Shown in pieces: positions 47,870 through 59,513 of a stretch of DNA of 64,000 bases. This DNA comes from Hofstenia miamia (lineage: Eukaryota; Xenacoelomorpha; Acoela). The stretch's first letter is position 1; each line of letters begins with the position of its first letter. The DNA lies in contig SCFE01000028.1 in the NCBI GenBank assembly GCA_004352715.1, positions 1,122,701 through 1,186,700 of the forward strand. The letters run 5' to 3'. The position numbers and the translations under genes were made by a program. Below the pieces are notes generated by a model that was not told where the DNA came from, ran no database searches, and saw nothing but the letters and a program-made list of their open reading frames with translations.

Positions 47870-50261
47870 GTAGTAATTAAATACTAAATTTAGGTTAAAT
47901 TTAACATAACTTTAGAACTTTAGACCTAAAATGCTATCATTAGTAGGAACCTTAAATTTTTTTCAAAAAAATGTATTTACTTCTAAGATCAATTTCGAAA
48001 TGAATATATTTTATGTTAGCTCAAATTTACTTATTCAATTATAATTTCAGTTCATCTTCTTCAAATTGGCGTTATCTTTCTTACTTCCTTCAATCTTTAG
48101 AATAGACGAAAAAATTAACAACATTATGTACTTCTAAAAAATCTTATTTAAAATAATTTAAGTTTGACAAATACCCAAATCTAATAGTAATGTTCTAGTT
48201 TGAAAAACAATCAACTGATAGATTAATCTAAAGTTTATTAATATCTAATATAGTAAAAGATTGTACACTTCTAAGCATCTTACTAAATACATTTAATGAT
48301 TGGAGTAGAGAAAATTGGAAATTTAAAGATATTATTTTAATTGAATTATATATAGAAAACCTCAAAGCAGCTAATCAACACAATATTAATAACTCTTATT
48401 TGAAACAATTGATGCGATTCCCTGGTAAGTTTATGATCTGACAAAGCACCTTTTCGGAAAATATATTAGCCTTTACAAAGCTAAAATTATTTCTTTTAAA
48501 TCATTGTTAAAATATTTGCTTAATTCTTACATACCTTTGAAAATTTAAGACTCAACTGAATTATTCTGCTATTATAATGAAATATTTTACAATCTTAAAA
48601 ATAATTTAACTTACATTTATGTAAAATCTGTTTTGAAATTGTATGCTTAGGGCGACCCAGTTACAAACAGATAATTGTTTGAATTAAAACGCGTTTTTTC
48701 TCAAATTTTGTTATAACCAGTCAATAAATCTCAAATTGCTAGATTTTATTATTTTATCATATGAAGGACAAATATCTTTCTGAGGTGACAATGTCACATC
48801 AAACATAAATTAAGCCACCTATTATTAATAAATTAAAAAAAATAGTGAGAAATACATTGTTAAAGATTCTATGAAATTTAAGAAAAATTTGAAATTTGGT
48901 TAGAAAAATTAATAAAATTATAATTTGTAAAGGTTTTTTGATTTGATGAAGAAAAAATATAGGTTTTCATTAGCATTCATCAAATTAAGTGAATTTGTTT
49001 TTCTGACATCAAATTTGATGACCAATAACCATGTTGACTAGTTCGTCAATAACTTTAAACGCCAAATATACACGCACTTCGTAAGAAGTATACGCAGTTG
49101 CAAAGACTTAATGGCAGTTAACAGCGTTAATGCTTCGTAAAGCAATTTTTGTGAATATTACAAAATTGAAACTAATTTGAATTTGATTATGAAAATGTCT
49201 AAAGTTTAATAGCAACATTGCATTTAATTAATAAAACAATAAAATGGTTACAATATTAACATGCTTAAATATAAGTCCCTAATTAGAAAAACGTAATTTT
49301 ATATCTTAAAACATTGCGGTATTATCTTAGAACGCACATCTTTAAAGGACATTTAAAAAAAGCAACGACTTGCAAAGACTTTAAAGATGCGTTTTAATGC
49401 TTAATGCACTTTGAAATTTACTAACGCCCTCGTTTGCATGGGTAAAACATGATATTTGAAACATTGATCTTCAAATAATTTCGTAATGGCTCAAGTCATT
49501 AGGTGGTATGTTTTGAAGGAAGTGCCTATTAAGAAACGTATCTAAAGCAACTTGAGAAGTAGTTTTTCTCAGTTAATGTCTTAACGATGTTTTTTACAGG
49601 ATGGGACAAGAGCTCATACACCTAATTTTGTAATGAATTTTTCTAAAAAATATTTTGAACTAGGACCAGTTCTTTAAAGGTTTCTCTCCTAATAATTGTT
49701 CTTGAGAATTCAAAAATCGCAATTAATGAAATATAACTCTACTTCAGATTACAAGACTACCTACATAGTGAACGACTTAGCCAATTTAGGTACACATTTG
49801 ATAAATCCGAATGTGCTTCAATGGCATAGAAAATAATATTTTCTTCAATTTTTTATTTTAGTGCAATTTAGCAGGCAATATCTGTAGATAAATCAATTAC
49901 AGAAGTATAATTGCTAATTAAAAAATTTAAAACAATTTTGTCATGCAGACAAATATAAAAATTTCACGTGTTAGATCTGCTTAACCACTTCCTATATCAA
50001 AGTGGACTACAACATATAATAGTTTATGCTAATCTAATATCAAATATAATTCTTCCTCCATACTCACAATTATATTAAGAGTATGTTTATTATGAATTTT
50101 GTAATTTCCGTTACTCGAATTTTGAAACTCATTGTTGTGAAATATATTTTTACCTAATAACTTTAATTGAAGCAAATCAAAGATGTTTTTTTAGATTTTA
50201 AATGACTAACTATATTTTGAATGTTGGCTTGGTGCTTGTAAAATTTGTTAACAGCAGATAA

Positions 50262-51261
50262 NNNNNNNNNNNNNNNNNNNNNNNNNNNNNNNNNNNNNNN
50301 NNNNNNNNNNNNNNNNNNNNNNNNNNNNNNNNNNNNNNNNNNNNNNNNNNNNNNNNNNNNNNNNNNNNNNNNNNNNNNNNNNNNNNNNNNNNNNNNNNNN
50401 NNNNNNNNNNNNNNNNNNNNNNNNNNNNNNNNNNNNNNNNNNNNNNNNNNNNNNNNNNNNNNNNNNNNNNNNNNNNNNNNNNNNNNNNNNNNNNNNNNNN
50501 NNNNNNNNNNNNNNNNNNNNNNNNNNNNNNNNNNNNNNNNNNNNNNNNNNNNNNNNNNNNNNNNNNNNNNNNNNNNNNNNNNNNNNNNNNNNNNNNNNNN
50601 NNNNNNNNNNNNNNNNNNNNNNNNNNNNNNNNNNNNNNNNNNNNNNNNNNNNNNNNNNNNNNNNNNNNNNNNNNNNNNNNNNNNNNNNNNNNNNNNNNNN
50701 NNNNNNNNNNNNNNNNNNNNNNNNNNNNNNNNNNNNNNNNNNNNNNNNNNNNNNNNNNNNNNNNNNNNNNNNNNNNNNNNNNNNNNNNNNNNNNNNNNNN
50801 NNNNNNNNNNNNNNNNNNNNNNNNNNNNNNNNNNNNNNNNNNNNNNNNNNNNNNNNNNNNNNNNNNNNNNNNNNNNNNNNNNNNNNNNNNNNNNNNNNNN
50901 NNNNNNNNNNNNNNNNNNNNNNNNNNNNNNNNNNNNNNNNNNNNNNNNNNNNNNNNNNNNNNNNNNNNNNNNNNNNNNNNNNNNNNNNNNNNNNNNNNNN
51001 NNNNNNNNNNNNNNNNNNNNNNNNNNNNNNNNNNNNNNNNNNNNNNNNNNNNNNNNNNNNNNNNNNNNNNNNNNNNNNNNNNNNNNNNNNNNNNNNNNNN
51101 NNNNNNNNNNNNNNNNNNNNNNNNNNNNNNNNNNNNNNNNNNNNNNNNNNNNNNNNNNNNNNNNNNNNNNNNNNNNNNNNNNNNNNNNNNNNNNNNNNNN
51201 NNNNNNNNNNNNNNNNNNNNNNNNNNNNNNNNNNNNNNNNNNNNNNNNNNNNNNNNNNNNN
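50262..51261. other. Assembly gap (exactly 1,000 N)
   Basis: Fixed-length gap between C2 and C3. Confidence 0.99.
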
Positions 51262-51786
51262 AAATAATAACGGACCCAGAATTGTGCCCTGTGGAACCCC
51301 ATTTTTAGTGCATACCCAATCTGAAAAAGATTCATTAATTTTAACTCTTTGCATGCGATTGTATAAGTAACTGAAGATAAGGCCTATGCTGTCATTAGAA
51401 AAACCTAGAATTTTAATTTTTTGTAGTAAGATACTGCGATCTATGGAATCGAAAGCTTTCGAGAGGTCTAAGCAAGCAATTGCTGAGTATTCATTATCAT
51501 TTATTGTTGATCGCCATTTTTCTGTAGCTTGTATTAAAGCGTCGCTCGTAGAAATACCTTTACGAAAACCATATTGTGTTTTGGAGTAGAGATCATGTTT
51601 ACAAAGATGTTCGTTAATTTGATTAAAAAGAATTCGTTCAAAAATTTTGCTGATTGGAGAAGTGATCGAAATGGGTCTATAATTTTCGCAATCTTCGGGA
51701 TCATTTCTTTTAAATAATGGTGTTATATTTGCCAATTTTAATTCATCTGGAAAAAAGGAGTGTTTTATACAATTAAGCTTAAACAA
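51262..51786 (-). mobile_element. LINE reverse transcriptase, N-terminal half (intact frame), cut by gap
   Basis: Minus-strand frame of about 175 residues with no stops: PLFKRND, NYRPISIT, YGFRKGIST, CLDLSKAFDSID, then GVPQGTILGPLLF where the gap begins. These are RT motifs of a CR1/Jockey-type non-LTR element, containing the first catalytic Asp; the YADD motif would lie in the gap. It is clean compared with the other LINE copies here, so the family may be recently active. Upstream coding beyond 51786 is broken. Confidence 0.85.
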
Positions 51787-52719
51787 ATTATTGTATTTTT
51801 CAACATTTCAATTTTGTCAATGTTCTTAATCTTTCTAGGCACTGTTTTTGTAGTTAACTACCGTTTCAGAGCTTCTATCAATATCACTAGACAATTATTT
51901 ATACAATTTCTAAAAGGATTGAGAATTGTATATTACTAACAAATAATTCAAAAATTTCAATCAACTTCTGAATTAGTTTTAGCTGGAACAAAATTAAATT
52001 GTAAACAAGTAGATCCCTAAATTGAGAATATTTCATTATATTTGTACATAGGCTTTGCAGTGTAATCTGTTTCGATATAAATTATTTTTCTTAAGATGGT
52101 CAGAATTTTGTAAATTAATGATGACAAATCAGTTAATCCTGAAAAAAAATTTCTTCGATAAAACTTTCTGATATACTAATTTATATATTGAAAATTGAAA
52201 CTAAATTTATGAAAGCGTACATTTTATCAACCATGTCTCTTAAAACTGGAAAATGGTTTAGAAATGCGCACATTCATTTGATTGCAATGTTATTTTAAAC
52301 ATGTGGAAAAAAATACTCTACAATAAACCGTCAGTAACAACAGATTAGCAGTAATGAATTTTGTTTACCTATTTTTCAAATTGCCACACTACTCTAAAAA
52401 TAAATTTAGATGAGGTATTTAATGACTGAATATCTTAAAATTGCATATATACAAAGATTTAAATAAAAAATTTAATTTGTTGATTAAGCATGTTGCAAGT
52501 TGAAATCTTGCATAAATGTATTTAAACTTTACAATATTTTCCCACGAAAACCTTGTGTTGATCAAAGTTTAACAACAGGGGTTACGGAAGTCACTAGAAA
52601 GTCTTTACTCGTAATGTATTAAAATTTTAACCCAGTCACTTTCGTATTAATACAGATAATGTCTATAGAAATAAATGTGCTGCTTCAATAGAGGAACATA
52701 CATGCATGTGTAATTTTGA

Positions 52720-52800
52720 GAATAATAAACATCAGATAAATTATCAGTTTTTTAATTGTTAACATTTATCTGAATAAAGATTCTCTTATCTTATCTTATC
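52720..52800 (+). repeat. LINE 3' UTR and (TCTTA)n tail fragment
   Basis: CAGATAAATTATCAGTTTTT, ATTTATCTGAATAAA and a tail CTTATCTTATCTTATC. It matches the minus-strand 3' end at 40975-41060. It lies 79 bases beyond the TMEM138 stop codon and could affect its 3' end. Confidence 0.65.
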
Positions 52801-52878
52801 CAACAGCAATTTACTATCATAAACAATTAGTAGAAACCAATCACAAAAATTATTAATATACAACTACAGAGACCATCA

Positions 52879-53000
52879 CTAATATTCATGATCTTTGATT
52901 CCTTTCATCCAATTTCTAAGCCAGTCTGAATCTCTATACAGCAGGGGATCAGACAAGCGGAGAGCCGCTCGCTTGTACGTCTGATAATAAAGAGGTGACA
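52879..53000 (-). CDS. TMEM138: TMEM138 exon 4 (terminal coding exon)
   Basis: Acceptor TGTATTTTAG before 53000; stop TAG at 52879-52881. Encodes the conserved YKRAALRLSDP and DSDWLR C-terminal segment. The hairpin-like sequence near 52949-52985 is a by-product of this coding region. Confidence 0.9.
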
Positions 53001-54562
53001 CTAAAATACATGGGATATGAACTAACAACAATGCAAAAGTCTGAGGCACGCTTATTAAAGTTTAGGCAAAAGCATTAGCAGAACCTTGAGAAACCCATAA
53101 TTTAATCCACATTTATACTAGATATCATATTCAAAAATATGGAGAACACATTTACCAAAAATTGAATACTGGGAAAATGGAAAAATATTTTGCTAAATTA
53201 TGAAATATACACAAAATAATGGCGAGGGTATAGAATAGGGTGAACGCGGATAAAATAAACATTAATACAAAATAAAAAAACGATGAGAAATGCAATAACA
53301 TACGTAAAAAGCTTAAACAATAATGTATATAGATCAATAATCTGACAATATTTAATGATGATTTCTTTTACTTAAACTGAATCGTCTTAATCGCGTCACA
53401 CAATGAATCATAGGATGTTGAATGGTATTCAGAAACTGCGATTCATATAATTAAACTCTACATTTTCAATAATATTCATATGAGGTGACGGTCCAGGTCA
53501 AATACACAGATCATACGGTTAGCTGGCTATATTAACATCGAATTCAAGCAATCGAATGAAAAACATCGGAATGACAACCATCAAATAAAAACCTCGAATC
53601 TAAAGCTCGAATCTAATTTATTTAAAATTCAACTTTTTTATAATGATATTTACTTAAAATTTCCTCATGGTAGTATGTATGATTTATCATTTTCCCCCCT
53701 TTATGCTGATATGAATTTTGCTTTCCTACATATAATTGACATATTTTCGGCCAGAAATGGCATTTTGCTTTTTTACGAATTTTCTTAATATTTTGACATA
53801 CTGATAAGGTTTGGGTTGTCTTACCACGATTTTCATATTTCCCCAGCTGTTGGTGTCTATTTATGGAGTATTTTTGTGGAGTAGGTCTGAGTTATATTTT
53901 ATCACATTACTGTATAAATTACGTAAGAACAGCAAAACGATTCCATTGGTTGGAAAACCTACATAAATTTTAATATAATAAACGTAAAATATAGGTGAGT
54001 GGAGAGTCTAAATCATAACGCCGGGTAGTTCACTTTTGTAAATATCATAATAAAAAACGTAAAATTATATCGCGGAGGCAATTTTTTAGTAAATTTCAGT
54101 GATGGTTATGGTTTACATTCGAAGGATATTCATACGATGTTTTTATGGCCTCCCCATATGGTTGACTGCTCAACCATTCTTGGACTTTTTCAGCATCGTG
54201 TCAGGATATTTATACTATGCGACCGGTTTCGATTTAAAATCATCGTCAATACAAACTTTGTGGTAATATAATTTACAATTCACTACATTTAATTTTGTTA
54301 AATAGGCATGCACTAAAAGATATTCAATATGCTCGAGCAAACATCAATAATTTTAAGATCATTATGAGAACACCTAATACTAAGATTTCTGAAGCCCTAA
54401 TTATTAAGAACTCAAATAAACAAAGACTAATGAATAAACAAAGAAAACATTGAATATCTTTTACTGTATGCATATTTAAAAAAAATTAAATGTAGTGAAT
54501 TGTAAATTATATTACCACAAAATTTGTATTGACGCTGATTTTAAATCGAAACCGTTTGCATA

Positions 54563-54604
<42 letters not shown>

Positions 54605-56108
54605 TATAGGATTTGACAAAAAATATTGTTTGCAATTTCAAAAGATATATGATAATAAAAACTAAAACATCAAATTAATCATGAAGCAGTAGCCTGTCAA
54701 TAAATGCTCGCACTTCCTCATAATGCTGTGCAGTTTGTAAAGTTCTACGTCGACTTGAAACCTTTTCTTCTTCATCTTTAAATTCTTTCAATAAACCTTG
54801 AATATGCCGACGAGTACAACCTTTTTCCTCACCCCATGCATTGCAGCTGAACAGTTCCCAAGAAGGCTCAATACAACTGAATTGATGGGTAAGGGAAATA
54901 AGACTAACTAGGTCAAACTTGATGTACAACATTTGTTTTTTAAAATTAGACAATATTTTTCAAATTACAACCGAAATTTTTTATCAAACCCTATATATAT
55001 ATATAAATATATAAATATATATACTACATTTTATGTACTATGTAAATGAAAATATAGCATACAGAGGAGCCAGAAGCCGATTTTCAGAGAAGGGATACAA
55101 AATTTTACGGAGAAATTGTTTAAATAAATATACTTACGACAACGTTGAATTGTAAATAAAACAACTAGAACCCAATTCCAATGATAGTAATTGGGAAAAT
55201 CCCATCTCCGTCTCTAAAAACAAGCTGAGGGCAATTTTAAAAAAAATAAACATACGAGATCAACGATGTGGTAGATAATTGACGTTATGAGATACAGCAA
55301 GGCAAAGAAGAATGTGACTTTGAACTTACGTATGAGGATCTTGGCCATACCTGCTTTGAAGATGTATGTATTCGAAAACAGAATAATGATGAAAATTATA
55401 GCAAAGACGGTCACAACATTTTGCAATCTAAAATGTTTATCATAAATTCCAGGAATTTTGAGAAATGAACTGATTTATAAATACAACACAGTTGCCATTA
55501 CAATTTACCAATTTATTCGTTTGAGTTTTTGCAAAAATCATAACACAAAAGTGATTATTAAATAATTCGAAACTATTCTAATGATTCTGCAAATCCAAAA
55601 CAATGTGATTCACCGTCATAGTATGGTAATTTTGTTCAATTCTAAACTACTTCAAAGGCCATGGAAATCAAGTTTTCAAAAAGATTCACTTCTCAACAAA
55701 TTATTATATTCTTTCCTCTATGAGTTTCTAGAAGAAGGGTTGATACTGTTCGCTTGTAATCGGCAGGAAGATGGGGAACTTTTGTCGACTTACTCTATAT
55801 GATTAAGAGGATCATGTAGAAACAAACCAAGATTCAAATTATGACAGCAAAATTTTTCAGTAAAATTACAGTTCAAATTCAGGATCTGATCGCAAAAAGC
55901 GTTTGGAATTGAAAATTTGCAAAGGTGTCCATTGATTTTACAACTAAAAGATCTAATATTAAACAAGCAAATGTAATACTAACATGTAGATAATCAGCAA
56001 AATAACATTGCGCATTCTGAAGAAATATACAAAGGAATTGATTAAAAAGTCCAAAAGTAAAAACAACAGCATTACAAACAGTATGAAAATATACCGCGCT
56101 CGCTGCAT
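52879..56108 (-). CDS. TMEM138: TMEM138, transmembrane protein 138 (four coding exons)
   Basis: Coding exons, in transcript order: 55984-56108, 55256-55427, 55138-55213, 52879-53000. Together they make 495 bases and 164 residues plus stop, very near the roughly 160 residues of animal TMEM138. All introns are GT-AG with phases 2, 0 and 1, and the frame is continuous across every junction. Recognisable family blocks: LLLDFLINSF in exon 1, LFSNTYIFKAG and RKFK in exon 2, RRRWDF and FTIQRC in exon 3, TYKRAALRLSDP and YRDSDWLR in exon 4. Four hydrophobic segments fit a tetraspan membrane protein. TMEM138 acts at the ciliary transition zone; human mutations cause Joubert syndrome. Intron 3 is long (2.1 kb) and holds a foldback MITE and an unrelated exon. 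A strong splice acceptor 7 bases before the ATG suggests a 5' UTR intron. Repeated in C4. Confidence 0.92.
54211..54567. mobile_element. Foldback MITE in TMEM138 intron 3
   Basis: Arms of about 115 bases: the left starts TATACTATGCGACCGGTTTC; the right, reverse-complemented, starts TATACTATGCAAACGGTTTC. Both continue through GATTTAAAATC and GTGGTAATATAATTTAC. The loop is about 110 bases with no coding capacity. An (AT)n run follows at 54565-54598. Confidence 0.75.
54675..54876 (-). CDS. Terminal exon of an unidentified gene nested in TMEM138 intron 3
   Basis: The minus-strand frame follows a good acceptor (TACCCATCAATTCAG|T) and runs 66 residues to a TAA. The composition is strikingly protein-like: an IEPSWELFSC start, CTRRHIQGLLKEFKDEEE, then SSRRRTLQTAQHYEEV, then FIDRLLLHD, predicted largely helical and charged. 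GC content is higher than the surrounding intron. It needs a phase-2 upstream intron. TMEM138 exon 3 ends in phase 1, so splicing from that exon would put it in a wrong, quickly terminated frame. It therefore looks like the last exon of another gene, or a captured gene fragment. I do not recognise the family. It is identical in C4. Confidence 0.6.
55138..55213 (-). CDS. TMEM138: TMEM138 exon 3
   Basis: 76 bases between TTTTTAG and GTAAGT, with RRRWDF and FTIQRC. Confidence 0.9.
55256..55427 (-). CDS. TMEM138: TMEM138 exon 2
   Basis: 172 bases between CATTTTAG and GTATGT. Encodes two transmembrane segments around LFSNTYIFKAG and IRKFK. The split Ile codon joins exon 1. Confidence 0.92.
55688..55800. 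other. Haplotype-specific segment in TMEM138 intron 1
   Basis: Flanks are identical to C4, but this ~110-base segment is replaced there by a mostly unrelated ~60-base segment (about 62542-62600). The net difference is 53 bases. Confidence 0.75.
55984..56108 (-). CDS. TMEM138: TMEM138 exon 1 (start codon exon)
   Basis: ATG at 56108, first hydrophobic segment with LLLDFLINSF, donor ACAT|GTTAGT. It is preceded by TTCGTTTATTTTAG, so an upstream non-coding exon is likely. Confidence 0.88.
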
Positions 56109-56411
56109 GCTTATCTAAAATAAACGAAAATTTAACAGTAAATTCTCAATAAAAAAGTGAATCGAATTAATAATTAGAAAATTAGAATAAATAACACTAA
56201 AATAGCAGAAGCCATAATATTAAAAAAGAAGATTATAACTATATTTTAAATAAGCAAGTTCATTACATCAAACAAACTTATTTGCTTTAGTTAATGCATG
56301 CATAATTAATTGTTTCAACATACTGCATGGTTTAGTAATGCTGAAAAGTCTATATTAGCCGCAATATTGTACTCTGACGATGACCCATGCGTGGTTAAAA
56401 TGCATCAATAA

Positions 56412-56416
<5 letters not shown>

Positions 56417-56446
<30 letters not shown>
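56417..56446. repeat. (AT)n microsatellite
   Basis: Pure AT run upstream of TMEM138, followed by a short interrupted extension; also present in C4 at about 63218-63247. Confidence 0.8.
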
Positions 56447-56454
<8 letters not shown>

Positions 56455-56835
56455 CATTGACAAATCTCATCTAAATATGTCCTAAGCGTTTAAAGACAAA
56501 TTTTTAAAATGACTTCCAGTGCAACGGTTCCATGAAACTGAAATCGGGGATCAAATTTTTCAATGGAAAAGGCCCTAATTGACATTATATATGAGACAAT
56601 TCGAAGGGATTTAAAACAATTTTCTATAATATTTGCCGTATGGGGCCATGTGAAACCATGTGACTTTTTTTTCTTGCCCTCGCATTTCAAGAAATCTTTG
56701 CAGTCTGTCTTTTTAGTTTCAGAACTTCAGCAGATTTTCACTAACACGTAAACTTACTAGTTTAGGGGAAGACTTGCAGAAGATAATTGAGAGTAATAGT
56801 GACTATTTGTAATTTTTATTACTGTATTAATAAAG

Positions 56836-57020
56836 GTGCGTTCAGACGAGAACCTTTTGATGCGCATCTTTTGATGAAAGTGCGTTCAAACGAGCATCTT
56901 TTTGATGTATGCTTTTTTGATGCATCTATCAAAATTTGGGAGCGTTCAGACGAGCGTCTTTTTGATCTATGCTAATTTGAGCGATGTGCGTTCAGACGAG
57001 CATCATTTTGATGCACGGCC
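56836..57020 (+). repeat. Imperfect minisatellite GTGCGTTCAGACGAG
   Basis: Four units starting at about 56836, 56880, 56940 and 56988. Each is GnGCGTTCAnACGAG followed by nATC/GTC and TTTTGAT(G/C). Unit spacing is 43-60 bases. It is GC-rich relative to its surroundings. Repeated in C4 at 63637-63821. Confidence 0.8.
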
Positions 57021-57055
57021 ACTTGTTTATTCAGCAATTAAGTTTAATAGGAATT

Positions 57056-58055
57056 NNNNNNNNNNNNNNNNNNNNNNNNNNNNNNNNNNNNNNNNNNNNN
57101 NNNNNNNNNNNNNNNNNNNNNNNNNNNNNNNNNNNNNNNNNNNNNNNNNNNNNNNNNNNNNNNNNNNNNNNNNNNNNNNNNNNNNNNNNNNNNNNNNNNN
57201 NNNNNNNNNNNNNNNNNNNNNNNNNNNNNNNNNNNNNNNNNNNNNNNNNNNNNNNNNNNNNNNNNNNNNNNNNNNNNNNNNNNNNNNNNNNNNNNNNNNN
57301 NNNNNNNNNNNNNNNNNNNNNNNNNNNNNNNNNNNNNNNNNNNNNNNNNNNNNNNNNNNNNNNNNNNNNNNNNNNNNNNNNNNNNNNNNNNNNNNNNNNN
57401 NNNNNNNNNNNNNNNNNNNNNNNNNNNNNNNNNNNNNNNNNNNNNNNNNNNNNNNNNNNNNNNNNNNNNNNNNNNNNNNNNNNNNNNNNNNNNNNNNNNN
57501 NNNNNNNNNNNNNNNNNNNNNNNNNNNNNNNNNNNNNNNNNNNNNNNNNNNNNNNNNNNNNNNNNNNNNNNNNNNNNNNNNNNNNNNNNNNNNNNNNNNN
57601 NNNNNNNNNNNNNNNNNNNNNNNNNNNNNNNNNNNNNNNNNNNNNNNNNNNNNNNNNNNNNNNNNNNNNNNNNNNNNNNNNNNNNNNNNNNNNNNNNNNN
57701 NNNNNNNNNNNNNNNNNNNNNNNNNNNNNNNNNNNNNNNNNNNNNNNNNNNNNNNNNNNNNNNNNNNNNNNNNNNNNNNNNNNNNNNNNNNNNNNNNNNN
57801 NNNNNNNNNNNNNNNNNNNNNNNNNNNNNNNNNNNNNNNNNNNNNNNNNNNNNNNNNNNNNNNNNNNNNNNNNNNNNNNNNNNNNNNNNNNNNNNNNNNN
57901 NNNNNNNNNNNNNNNNNNNNNNNNNNNNNNNNNNNNNNNNNNNNNNNNNNNNNNNNNNNNNNNNNNNNNNNNNNNNNNNNNNNNNNNNNNNNNNNNNNNN
58001 NNNNNNNNNNNNNNNNNNNNNNNNNNNNNNNNNNNNNNNNNNNNNNNNNNNNNNN
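57056..58055. other. Assembly gap (exactly 1,000 N)
   Basis: Fixed-length gap between C3 and C4, the two near-identical direct copies. Confidence 0.99.
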
Positions 58056-58580
58056 AAATAATAACGGACCCAGAATTGTGCCCTGTGGAACCCCATTTTT
58101 AGTGCATACCCAATCTGAAAAAGATTCATTAATTTTAACTCTTTGCATGCGATTGTATAAGTAACTGAAGATAAGGCCTATGCTGTCATTAGAAAAACCT
58201 AGAATTTTAATTTTTTGTAGTAAGATACTGCGATCTATGGAATCGAAAGCTTTCGAGAGGTCTAAGCAAGCAATTGCTGAGTATTCATTATCATTTATTG
58301 TTGATCGCCATTTTTCTGTAGCTTGTATTAAAGCGTCGCTCGTAGAAATACCTTTACGAAAACCATATTGTGTTTTGGAGTAGAGATCATGTTTACAAAG
58401 ATGTTCGTTAATTTGATTAAAAAGAATTCGTTCAAAAATTTTGCTGATTGGAGAAGTGATCGAAATGGGTCTATAATTTTCGCAATCTTCGGGATCATTT
58501 CTTTTAAATAATGGTGTTATATTTGCCAATTTTAATTCATCTGGAAAAAAGGAGTGTTTTATACAATTAAGCTTAAACAA
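58056..58580 (-). mobile_element. LINE reverse transcriptase, N-terminal half (C4 copy)
   Basis: Same sequence and frame as 51262-51786, starting at the same base after the gap. Both contigs were evidently broken at the same point inside the repeat. Confidence 0.85.
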
Positions 58581-59513
58581 ATTATTGTATTTTTCAACAT
58601 TTCAATTTTGTCAATGTTCTTAATCTTTCTAGGCACTGTTTTTGTAGTTAACTACCGTTTCAGAGCTTCTATCAATATCACTAGACAATTATTTATACAA
58701 TTTCTAAAAGGATTGAGAATTGTATATTACTAACAAATAATTCAAAAATTTCAATCAACTTCTGAATTAGTTTTAGCTGGAACAAAATTAAATTGTAAAC
58801 AAGTAGATCCCTAAATTGAGAATATTTCATTATATTTGTACATAGGCTTTGCAGTGTAATCTGTTTCGATATAAATTATTTTTCTTAAGATGGTCAGAAT
58901 TTTGTAAATTAATGATGACAAATCAGTTAATCCTGAAAAAAAATTTCTTCGATAAAACTTTCTGATATACTAATTTATATATTGAAAATTGAAACTAAAT
59001 TTATGAAAGCGTACATTTTATCAACCATGTCTCTTAAAACTGGAAAATGGTTTAGAAATGCGCACATTCATTTGATTGCAATGTTATTTTAAACATGTGG
59101 AAAAAAATACTCTACAATAAACCGTCAGTAACAACAGATTAGCAGTAATGAATTTTGTTTACCTATTTTTCAAATTGCCACACTACTCTAAAAATAAATT
59201 TAGATGAGGTATTTAATGACTGAATATCTTAAAATTGCATATATACAAAGATTTAAATAAAAAATTTAATTTGTTGATTAAGCATGTTGCAAGTTGAAAT
59301 CTTGCATAAATGTATTTAAACTTTACAATATTTTCCCACGAAAACCTTGTGTTGATCAAAGTTTAACAACAGGGGTTACGGAAGTCACTAGAAAGTCTTT
59401 ACTCGTAATGTATTAAAATTTTAACCCAGTCACTTTCGTATTAATACAGATAATGTCTATAGAAATAAATGTGCTGCTTCAATAGAGGAACATACATGCA
59501 TGTGTAATTTTGA

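Larger units (their letters stand above)
43382..50261 (-). repeat. Contig C2: inverted copy of C1 7264-13455
   Basis: The entire contig between two 1,000-N gaps matches the reverse complement of C1. It is 6,880 bases against 6,192; the excess is mainly the internal near-duplication around a single N at 45701. Likely an allelic haplotig. Confidence 0.9.

Noticed and set aside
7264-50261. A genuine giant palindrome or inversion
   Set aside because: Arms begin and end exactly at contig boundaries next to 1,000-N gaps, so misplacement of an alternative haplotype is simpler.
52949-52985. Palindrome-like sequence around AGACAAGCGGAGAGCCGCTCGCTTGT, first taken for a Helitron-type hairpin
   Set aside because: It lies within TMEM138 exon 4 and is explained by the coding sequence; no CTRR terminus follows.
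53152-53337. 61-residue hydrophobic ORF on the minus strand
   Set aside because: Lies in TMEM138 intron 3, is not needed for the protein and has no splice sites that fit.
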